Below, one piece after another: positions 56,978 through 64,000 of a DNA stretch of 64,000 bases (position 1 is the stretch's first letter; each line of letters starts with the position of its first letter). A program made the position numbers and the translations under genes. Under the pieces are notes generated by a model. The model did not search any database, had not been told where the DNA came from, and was given only the letters and a program-made list of their open reading frames with translations. The stretch spans positions 1 to 64,000 of the forward strand of contig NZ_JACEOL010000002.1 of assembly GCF_013868055.1 (NCBI RefSeq). Direction: 5' to 3'. The DNA is from Thermoactinomyces mirandus. GTDB lineage: Bacteria > Bacillota > Bacilli > Thermoactinomycetales > Thermoactinomycetaceae.

Positions 56978-58437
56978 AAAACAAACAAAAAGCATTGATT
57001 TTTGAGATGAGTCAACCAGGAAGGATAGCTTACAGCTTGCCGGAATTGGATGTGCCGGAGGCAGATAATTTGCCGGTTGAACTCTTTCGGGATGAACCGG
57101 CGGAGCTTCCGGAAGTTTCGGAACAGGATCTTATGCGTCACTATACGGAACTCTCCCAGCGTAACCATGGTGTGGACAATGGTTTTTACCCTTTGGGATC
57201 CTGCACGATGAAATATAATCCGAAGGTGAACGAAGATGTGGCCCGTTTTTCCGGATTTGCCAAAATTCATCCATATCAGGCAGGGGAAACGGTTCAGGGT
57301 GCCTTGCGACTTTTATATGAATTGCAAAAGGACCTGGCTGAAATAACCGGTATGGATGCTGTCACGTTGCAACCGGCTGCCGGGGCGCAGGGAGAATGGA
57401 CGGGACTGATGATGATTCGCGCCTATCATGAATCACGGGGAGAAACAAAGAGAAACAAAGTGATCGTTCCCGATTCTGCTCACGGCACCAATCCGGCCAG
57501 TGCGACGGTGGCCGGTTTTAAAGCCATAACCATTCCCTCCAACGACAAGGGGCTTGTTGATGTTGAAGGGCTGAAAAAAGTATTGGGGGAAGATACCGCC
57601 GCCCTTATGCTGACCAACCCCAACACCCTCGGATTATTTGAAGAGGAGATTGCGGTAATTGCTGAACTGGTTCACGAAGCAGGCGGGCTGTTGTACTATG
57701 ACGGAGCCAATGCCAATGCCATTTTGGGGATTGCCCGTCCCGGAGACATGGGATTTGACCTGGTGCACCTGAATTTGCACAAAACCTTTTCCACTCCGCA
57801 CGGTGGAGGGGGACCTGGTGCCGGACCGGTTGGCGCGCGGGGTGATCTCGTTCATTTCCTGCCCAAGCCGATGGTAGCCAGGGATGATCAGGGCGATTAC
57901 TACCTGGATGAAGACATGCCCTGGTCCATTGGCCGTGTCAAAGGGTTTTACGGGAATTTCGGGGTATTGGTACGGGCCTATGCGTATATTCGCACGATGG
58001 GGCCTGAAGGATTGCGAAAAGTATCGGAAAATGCCGTCTTGAACGCCAACTATATCATGCGCCGGCTGGAACCTTATTTTGATTTGCCATATTCTTCGAA
58101 GCCCTGTAAACACGAATTTGTCCTGTCCGGGAAAAGGCAAAAGAAACTGGGTGTACGGACGCTGGATATGGCCAAACGTCTGCTCGATTTCGGTTTTCAC
58201 CCCCCGACGATCTATTTTCCTCTGATTGTGGATGAATGCTTGATGATCGAACCGACGGAAACAGAGTGCAAAGAAACGTTGGATCAATTTATAGACGTGA
58301 TGATCCAGATCGCCAGGGAAGCGGAAGAAACTCCGGAAATTGTCCAGGAAGCTCCGCATAACACGGTTATCAAACGGCTGGATGAAGTGACTGCGGCCAG
58401 AAAACCGGTCTTGCGCTGGACAAAAGAAAAATTCTGA
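56974..58437 (+). CDS. gcvPB: Glycine dehydrogenase (decarboxylating) subunit 2
   Basis: 487 residues from the ATG at 56974, overlapping gcvPA by 4 bases. Carries the pyridoxal phosphate lysine in [19 protein letters not shown] near residue 270, and the conserved [18 protein letters not shown] near residue 70. The two-subunit P protein is the usual form in Firmicutes. Confidence 0.95.
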   Translation: MKNKQKALIFEMSQPGRIAYSLPELDVPEADNLPVELFRDEPAELPEVSEQDLMRHYTELSQRNHGVDNGFYPLGSCTMKYNPKVNEDVARFSGFAKIHPYQAGETVQGALRLLYELQKDLAEITGMDAVTLQPAAGAQGEWTGLMMIRAYHESRGETKRNKVIVPDSAHGTNPASATVAGFKAITIPSNDKGLVDVEGLKKVLGEDTAALMLTNPNTLGLFEEEIAVIAELVHEAGGLLYYDGANANAILGIARPGDMGFDLVHLNLHKTFSTPHGGGGPGAGPVGARGDLVHFLPKPMVARDDQGDYYLDEDMPWSIGRVKGFYGNFGVLVRAYAYIRTMGPEGLRKVSENAVLNANYIMRRLEPYFDLPYSSKPCKHEFVLSGKRQKKLGVRTLDMAKRLLDFGFHPPTIYFPLIVDECLMIEPTETECKETLDQFIDVMIQIAREAEETPEIVQEAPHNTVIKRLDEVTAARKPVLRWTKEKF

Positions 58438-58493
58438 TCGGTTGAAGCTTGCCAATGATGAACTGTCTCCATAATCAGTTTTTCTATATTCTG

Positions 58494-58523
58494 AAAGCCC
58501 TTTCCGTTTGGAGTGGGCTTTTG
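58494..58523 (+). terminator. Intrinsic terminator after gcvPB
   Basis: AAAGCCC (58494-58500) pairs with GGGCTTT (58515-58521), followed by TGTT. Moderate T run. Confidence 0.6.
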
Positions 58524-58616
58524 TTCGTGTTATGATTTTGTTCATTGAAAAGAAAATCCGGTTCACGTATACTCATAATCACGTGAATGGTTGTCAGGCG
58601 AGAGAGGATGACAAGA

Positions 58617-59145
58617 GTGAGCGGGTCGTTTCGAGCCAAAAAACATTGAATAACAATGTGGTCATTGCCGTTAATCCGGTCTATGGCGAAACCGTTCTGA
58701 TTGGAAAAGGGATAGGGTTTCAGAAAAAAACAGGTACTGTCATCGATGAAAAAACCGTGGAGAAATGTTTTATTTTGCTTGACCGGAAAGAACAGGAGCA
58801 GTACAAGCAATTGTTAACGCAAGTCGATGAAGAATTGGTTGAAGTGATCAATGAAGCAGTCAATCATATTCAAAAAAGATTTGATGCTCCTGTAAGCGAA
58901 CATATCCATGTAGCTTTGATGGACCACATTGGGTTTGCGATCAGGCGAATGAAACAGGGATTAACCTTCCACAATCCATTCCTGATCGAAATTCAGACTT
59001 TATATGAAAAAGAATACCAGGTTGCTGAAGAAATTGTACAGCTGATTCACCAGCGGCTGGGCGTCCGGTTGCCCGACGCGGAAATTGGCTTTATCGCGAT
59101 GCATATCCACAGTGCCTTGACACGTTGGCATCTCGCCGAGTTTCA
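58617..59145 (+). pseudogene. glcT: glcT remnant: RNA-binding antiterminator, truncated
   Basis: A GTG at 58617 begins MSGSFRAKK, then one base is missing in the A run at 58638-58643; the next frame resumes LNNNVVIAVNPVYGETVLIG, the RNA-binding CAT domain of GlcT. PRD1 follows to MHIHSALTRW. PRD2 is absent, and the sequence then runs straight into ptsG sequence, which shows a deletion of PRD2 together with the intergenic RAT site and the start of ptsG. GlcT normally allows ptsG transcription when glucose is present. The remnant cannot make a functional regulator. Confidence 0.85.
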
Positions 59146-60658
59146 GCAATTCTCGGGTTTTTTGGCGGGAAATGGTTTGTGCCGATTGTTACGGCTGTGT
59201 CGGCATTTCTGCTCGGGCTGGTTTTCTTTTTCATCTGGCCACCCATTCAGGAACAGATTGATAAACTGTCCATTCTGGCGACGTCTCAGAATACGGCATT
59301 ATCCGCATTTTTCTTTGGTTTGATTGAGCCTCCCTGATTCCGTCCGGATTGCATCACATCTTTTATTCGCCTTTCTGGTTCGAGTTTGGGCAATATGTGA
59401 CGGATGCAGGGCAAATTGTCAGGAGAGACCTCAACCGATTTTTTGCCGGCGATCCAACGGCCGGAACTTTTCTGACCGGGAAGTTTCTTTTTATGATTTT
59501 TGGCTTGCCCGCTGCGGCTTTGGCCATTTATCATTCAGTGGGCAAAGAAAAGAAAAAATTGGTCGGCAGCATTATGCTTTTCGCTGGCCTGACCTCCTTT
59601 TTAACCGGGATTAGCGAACCGATTGAATTTTCATTCCTGTTTGTGGCTCCGATTTTTTATGCTATCCAATTGTGTATTTGCAGGACTTTCTTTCATGGTT
59701 ATGGACTTGTTGGGAGTAACAGCCGGTTTGACTTTTTCCGGCGGTGTGATTGACCTGATCATGTTCTGGGGGCAAGACACGAAACCATGGCTCATCATTC
59801 CGGTTGGGCTTGTATTTGTCGCCATTTACTATTTCGGGTTCCGGTTTGCCATCCGGTTTTGGAATCTGAAAACTCCCGGGCGTGAAGATGATTCGGAAAA
59901 TGGAGATGATTCCACCTCTTCCTCCACAGGCGAACTGGCGGAAAAAGTTCTCGAAGCATTGGGCGGAAAGGAAAACCTGACCAACTTGGATGCCTGTATT
60001 ACACGTTTGCGCATTTCGGTCAATGATGTGGGCCAGGTAGACAAAGACCGCCTCAAAAGATTGGGTGCTTCCGGCGTTGTGGTAATGGGGAACCATTTGC
60101 AGGTCATCTTCGGCCCCAAATCGGACAACATTAAAGAACAGATGAAACAGATCATGATGGGCAAAAAGCCAGCAGCGGTCAAAAAAAAGCGGACGAGCCC
60201 AAAAAAGTTGTAAAAAACGGGGAAAATGAAGATTTTGCTTTTGTTTCGCCAATGACAGGACGCTTGCTGTCAATTGATCAGGTGCCGGACGAGGTATTTG
60301 CCCAAAAAATGATGGGCGACGGGTTTGTCGTCTCGCCGGTGGATGGCAAGATCATCAATCTGTTCCCGACCAGGTATACACTTGGCATTCGCACCGCAAA
60401 CGGCCGCGAAGTACTGGTCCATATCGGAATTGATACAGTCAAACTGGAAGGAAAAGGATTTGAAAGCTTTGTTCAGGAAGGGGATCAGGTAAAAGCCGGG
60501 CAAAAACTGCTGGAGTTCGATGTGGATTATGTGAAAGAAAACGCCCCATCCCTATTTCCCCGATTGTTTTTACCAATCTGGAAGAAGGCGCTTCTGTTAC
60601 GATCAGGAAAGAAACAGTTACTCAGGGAGAAGAAGAGATCATTTCTCTGGATGCATAA
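59146..60658 (+). pseudogene. ptsG: ptsG remnant: glucose-specific PTS EIICBA, 5' deleted and frameshifted
   Basis: Recognisable pieces in order: EIIC ([34 protein letters not shown]), EIIB with the phospho-Cys in [11 protein letters not shown], and EIIA with [12 protein letters not shown], ending DA-stop at 60656-60658. The N-terminal part of EIIC is gone. Frame changes occur near 59151, 59330, 59668 (one extra A), the 8-A run at 60181-60188, and near 60555. Each is repaired by one inserted or deleted base. The active-site residues survive in the sequence, so decay seems recent. No glucose PTS can be made from this locus. Confidence 0.9.
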
Positions 60659-60943
60659 TAAAAACCTTGTAAACGCCGCGTTTTATTTTTTGAAAAAAGA
60701 TATTCTTGCAGGTCTTCAGGACCTGTTGTTTTCACTTTACAAGGAAGCGCCGGGGCACTCAAGTACTTTTTGAGGTTTTGATTGACTGCATCCATTCGGC
60801 TAATCAATTTGAGCCCGAGTTCTTTAAATAAAAAACCATAAACTCTCTCCGCTGGTTTCGAAAGGAGGTTTTATGGGAGCAGGTTGAAATTTGATCGATG
60901 TGGAATATTCATGGAAGTTGAGTCTATTTTAGGAGGGATGGGG
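60659..60943. other. Intergenic region after the ptsG remnant
   Basis: A short hairpin CAGGTC-TTCA-GGACCTG lies near 60710-60726 without a T run. Otherwise no feature is seen. Confidence 0.4.
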
Positions 60944-61915
60944 ATGAGAGTTCTGGTGACGGGTGGAACGGGGTTTGTCGGGCGAAATCTGGTTTATCTC
61001 CTGTGTGAGAAGGGATATGATGTAACAATTTTGCATCGTGAAGTTTCCCGTTTGCATGATTTGCCAAAAAATGTTTCATATCGGGTTGGGGACGTGACAC
61101 AGGCAGATTCAATCAAAGGCTGTTGTGAGGGAATGGATTATGTTTTTCATGTGGCGGGCATTGTGCGTTGGGGAAAAGCAAGCCGGGCCAAATTAAAGCT
61201 GCATAATGTAACAGGCACCCGGAACATCGCACTGGAAGCGCTGCAGAGAGGTGTGAAAAAGTTTGTCCATACCAGCTCGGCGGCGGCTGTCTGTTTGCCG
61301 GAAAAAGAAATGGCTGATGAAACATTTGCGTTTAATGGAGACCGGTTGCAAGTCGGTTACGCAATAGCGAAAAAAGCGGGGGAAGAGATTGTGCTGCGCC
61401 TGGTTGAAAAAGGGCTGCCGGCAACGGTAGTCAATCCTTCTGTCATTATCGGGAGACGCAATTATTCCAACCATTTTGTCCGCTCGGTGATCAAGGGGCG
61501 TTTAACCGTGTCTCCGGCTGGAGGAATCAATGTGTGCGATGTGGATGACGTGGCAGAAGGATATTTGTTGGCAGCCCTTCACGGGAAAGTGGGAGAACGG
61601 TATCTTTTGGCAGGCACCAATTTGCCCTTGAAAGAGCTTTTTCAAAAGATTGCTCGAGCCTCCGGCCGAAACGGGCGTATTTACCTGATTCCAACGCCAC
61701 TGATCAAAGGAGTTTCATGGATTGGCGAAGCAATGGCTTGCTTAGGCGGGTCCGAGCCTTTCTTTGCCTGGGACCTGGCGAAATTAAGCGGAAGAAACAT
61801 TTACTATTCCTCCGATAAAGCAAGGCAGGAGTTGGGCTACCGGATCACTCCACTGGAGGAAACGATTCGCAAAGTGGTTGAATGGGAAAAGCAATTGGAG
61901 AGAAACTCCGTTTGA
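60944..61915 (+). CDS. NAD-dependent epimerase/dehydratase, SDR family
   Basis: 323 residues from the ATG at 60944, 7 bases behind AGGAGG. Extended short-chain dehydrogenase with the nucleotide motif TGGTGFVGRNL at the N-terminus, a Ser in HTSSAAAV and YAIAKKAGEE as the catalytic Tyr-Lys motif. Similar to dihydroflavonol-4-reductase-like enzymes of unknown substrate. Confidence 0.85.
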   Translation: MRVLVTGGTGFVGRNLVYLLCEKGYDVTILHREVSRLHDLPKNVSYRVGDVTQADSIKGCCEGMDYVFHVAGIVRWGKASRAKLKLHNVTGTRNIALEALQRGVKKFVHTSSAAAVCLPEKEMADETFAFNGDRLQVGYAIAKKAGEEIVLRLVEKGLPATVVNPSVIIGRRNYSNHFVRSVIKGRLTVSPAGGINVCDVDDVAEGYLLAALHGKVGERYLLAGTNLPLKELFQKIARASGRNGRIYLIPTPLIKGVSWIGEAMACLGGSEPFFAWDLAKLSGRNIYYSSDKARQELGYRITPLEETIRKVVEWEKQLERNSV

Positions 61916-62014
61916 TGATCCGGAGGGGTTTTCCTGTTCGACCGATTGTACAGGTTTGATACAAATTGTTATGATCTATAAGTAAAAGATTTTGATGACA
62001 AAGGTGTGACAGCA

Positions 62015-62830
62015 ATGACTACATGGAGATTTCTGCCTTATCATGCATATACGGCTGCGCAAAACATGGCCATTGATCAGGCGATTATGGATCTGATATC
62101 TGAAAAAAAGGTACCGCCTACTTTACGTTTTTACGGATGGAAGGTTCCAACCTTGTCAATCGGCTATTTTCAGAAGGCGAAAAAGGAAGTCAATTTGCCG
62201 TACATACAAGAAAAAGGCCTGGGCTTTGTCCGCAGAATGACGGGTGGCAGGGCGGTCCTGCATGACAAGGAACTGACTTACAGTGTCATCGTTTCCGAAG
62301 ACAATCCGTCCATTCCCCAGACAGTAAGCCAATCTTACCGGGTGATCAGCCAGGGATTATTGGAGGGGTTCAGGGCGTTGGGGCTTGATGCCTGTTTAAA
62401 TGATCCTCTTGAAACAAGAAAAGAAAATCTGTCGGCTGCCTGCTTTGATTCCCCCTCCGACTATGAACTGGTTATTGACGGAAAAAAGGTTGCCGGAAGT
62501 GCGCAAACCAGACAGCGTGGCGTTGTTCTCCAGCATGGTTCCATTCTGTTGGATCTGGATGAGGAAATGCTTTTTTCGCTGTTACTTTTCCCGTCGGAAC
62601 AGGTGCGGGAGCGGTTGAAACGACAGTTTTCGCAAAAAGCGGTCGCCATTAACCGGATTTTGCCGAACCCCGTAATATTGGACGATGTGGTTACCGCTTT
62701 TTATGAAGGGTTTCAGAAAGGAATGGGCATCACCCTGGAACCTGGTGAACTGACGCCTGAAGAAAAAATACGGGTTCAGGAATGCCTGAAAGAGCGATAT
62801 GAAACAGATGAGTGGAATCTTCGCCGGTAA
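62015..62830 (+). CDS. lipM: Octanoyltransferase LipM / lipoate-protein ligase family
   Basis: 271 residues from the ATG at 62015. BPL/LplA/LipB fold; RRMTGGRAVLHDKELTYSV near residue 73 and the catalytic Cys in ACFDSPSDYELVIDGKKVAGSAQ near residue 147 are as in B. subtilis LipM, which moves octanoate from acyl carrier protein to GcvH. Fits the glycine cleavage genes 4 kb upstream. Confidence 0.88.
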   Translation: MTTWRFLPYHAYTAAQNMAIDQAIMDLISEKKVPPTLRFYGWKVPTLSIGYFQKAKKEVNLPYIQEKGLGFVRRMTGGRAVLHDKELTYSVIVSEDNPSIPQTVSQSYRVISQGLLEGFRALGLDACLNDPLETRKENLSAACFDSPSDYELVIDGKKVAGSAQTRQRGVVLQHGSILLDLDEEMLFSLLLFPSEQVRERLKRQFSQKAVAINRILPNPVILDDVVTAFYEGFQKGMGITLEPGELTPEEKIRVQECLKERYETDEWNLRR

Positions 62831-63338
62831 CTGACAGTGTGGATGATTCGCTTTTTGAAGACATTTGCGAGTAATCGTCTTCTGAAAAAATCTGAGTATG
62901 TCGACCAAGGATAAAGGAGCGATTTTTGGAAGCGGAGTGATGTCACAAGCCGCTGCAAAGCAAAAACAAACATTTAAAGGGCGGAAGCTGTTTGATCGTG
63001 ACGAGAAAGGAGTCTGCCGGGAAGTGAATGCTGGAGCGCCCCACTGCTTCCTGTCGCCTCCAAAAAATAACTTTGCAACCGTTGAATCTTTTCAATCACT
63101 TGTTGGAAAAATTTTTACTTTATAAATGTGAAATTTATTTCAACATTGGCTATATTAGCTAAATTGTTGCTGTTTATTAATTGATTTATTTTATTTGACA
63201 GGGTATTATATTATTTATAAGTTTTTTTCTGAATTTTTATGTGCAGCCTGTTCAGGTTCCATCAACCGCAGAAATGAAAGGCTTCCGTCTGAACTGGATC
63301 ATGGCGCCGGATAAATAGGGGATTTATTGCTTTAAAAC
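62831..63338. other. A/T-rich intergenic region with no supported gene
   Basis: A frame near 62898-63125 lacks a ribosome site. From 63120 on, the sequence is strongly A/T-rich. Confidence 0.4.
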
Positions 63339-63420
63339 GCTAACATAAAAGTTTGAGAAAAAAGATATATTCTTTTATCGCTTGATTTTTCGGGTTCTTA
63401 TGTTAGCATATAAATGCTAA
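63339..63420. repeat. Nested inverted repeats upstream of the last gene
   Basis: GCTAACATAA (63339-63348) and TTATGTTAGC (63398-63407) are a perfect 10-bp inverted repeat 49 bases apart. The right copy overlaps a second pair, TTAGCAT (63403-63409) and ATGCTAA (63414-63420). The shared TTAGCAT/GCTAA core occurs three times within 82 bases, 60 bases before a gene start. Probably operators bound by a dimeric regulator. Confidence 0.45.
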
Positions 63421-63479
63421 TTGTTGTCCGATTAAATTATTTTCTTTATTAAAAATTAATTTTTAAAGGTTAGGGGCAA

Positions 63480-64000
63480 ATGCTGTTGAAACAGGGGAAT
63501 CGATTGAATCGCCGTTATTATGAGAGATTCCAGGTAGAAGATGTGATCAACTTCTATTCCGGTCAACTTCTGCAGGCTAAATCTCCAGACGGAGCACAGG
63601 TTTTCCTTCAGTCAATCAAAATTACTCGTCGACCCTTGCCGTCCGGATATCGTGAAACTTTTCGCCGTTTGCAGCATCCTAACTTGGCGCCAATTTTGGA
63701 TGTTATTGAAGAAAAGGATCAGATCATTCTCGTTCATCCTCCGTTTTCCGGTGATCCCTTGCCATTGATTGTAAACAAAGACCGGGCGATGGAGCCTGAA
63801 GCGGCAGTTCGTATTGTAAACCGTTGTTTTAAAACACTGCATGATTTAGGGCGGCAGGCTGTACCGCTCGGTGCAACCCTTGATCCGAAAAATATTCTGT
63901 TAGACGGGCAGAAACCGCTTTTGCTTTTCTATTATATGAAAGATCCCGAAAAGCCGAGATATGATGAGAAATGGCGCGAACTGTTATTTTACCTGCTGAC
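63480..64000 (+). CDS. Pseudokinase-like protein, N-terminal part (runs off the window)
   Basis: 173 codons to the window edge without a stop. The ATG at 63480 lies just behind TTAGGGGCAA; a TTG at 63486 is an alternative. The fold follows protein kinases: GQLLQAKSPDGAQVFLQSIKI with Lys47, RLQHPNLAPILDVIEEKDQIIL, then PLGATLDPKNILLDG at the catalytic loop. The catalytic Asp of HRD is replaced by Thr, and the DFG position reads LFYY, so it is likely a pseudokinase. The function of the missing part is unknown. Confidence 0.65.
   Translation, partial: MLLKQGNRLNRRYYERFQVEDVINFYSGQLLQAKSPDGAQVFLQSIKITRRPLPSGYRETFRRLQHPNLAPILDVIEEKDQIILVHPPFSGDPLPLIVNKDRAMEPEAAVRIVNRCFKTLHDLGRQAVPLGATLDPKNILLDGQKPLLLFYYMKDPEKPRYDEKWRELLFYLL

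Noticed and set aside
62898-63125. 75-codon frame after lipM
   Set aside because: No ribosome binding site at its ATG. Composition is ambiguous, and nothing around it supports a gene.

Overview
The window looks like the chromosome of an endospore-forming member of the Bacillales, possibly near the Thermoactinomycetaceae or Alicyclobacillaceae (family placement is inference). It carries SpoVB, an H-type small acid-soluble spore protein, LysM and CotS-like coat proteins, GGAGG-type ribosome binding sites and frequent TTG/GTG starts. The gene order ruvC-ruvA-ruvB-queA-tgt-yajC-yrzE-yrbG-spoVB-comN-secDF-recJ-apt and the block yqhG-yqhH / glycine riboswitch-gcvT-gcvPA-gcvPB match Bacillus subtilis and relatives. 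No rRNA, tRNA, CRISPR array, prophage or insertion sequence was seen.

Layout. 1-4.5 kb: ABC-2 exporter, SGNH hydrolase and spore-coat-like genes. 4.6-7.1 kb: separate glutaminase-like and synthetase proteins for NAD synthesis, then a YebC regulator and a possible structured RNA. 7.4-16.5 kb: glucuronoxylan block with a secreted GH30 enzyme, a cytoplasmic GH67 alpha-glucuronidase and a four-gene PotABCD-type ABC importer. 17-31 kb: conserved housekeeping block (Holliday junction resolution, queuosine, Sec translocon, RecJ, Apt). 31-36 kb: tandem azoreductases, decayed DNA, homogentisate dioxygenase and a flavin reductase gene broken by an in-frame TGA. 36-37.8 kb: typA. 38-45.5 kb: an A/T-rich peptide-modification island. 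45.7-50.9 kb: sspH, dgt, zwf and a cyclase. 51-58.4 kb: glycine cleavage. 58.6-60.7 kb: wreck of a glucose PTS locus. 61-64 kb: a nucleotide-sugar-type reductase, LipM and the start of a pseudokinase.

The most interesting part is 38.0-45.5 kb. A MccB-like (microcin C7 type) ThiF/E1 adenylyltransferase lies just downstream of an 18-codon gene with a strong ribosome binding site, MKIKRIKPTSSRPMAVRS, and a perfect 13-bp hairpin separates the two, as between mccA and mccB. The same strand carries a cobalamin-dependent radical SAM RiPP C-methyltransferase, a DUF5825-like partner, an MFS exporter and an oligopeptide-binding protein without a signal peptide. A JmjC/cupin Fe(II)/2-oxoglutarate oxygenase is divergent. 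The set suggests a microcin-C-like adenylated peptide that is also C-methylated and hydroxylated. The peptide ends in Ser rather than the Asn used in microcin C, so the chemistry should differ. I know of no described pathway with this combination, but I could not search for one.

The glycine genes work together: the tandem riboswitch senses glycine, GcvT/GcvPA/GcvPB degrade it, and LipM further downstream probably supplies the octanoyl/lipoyl group for GcvH, which lies outside the window. Several loci are decaying (glcT-ptsG, flavin reductase, 33.1-34.1 kb, an XRE fragment), so this genome seems to be losing accessory functions, including glucose PTS uptake.
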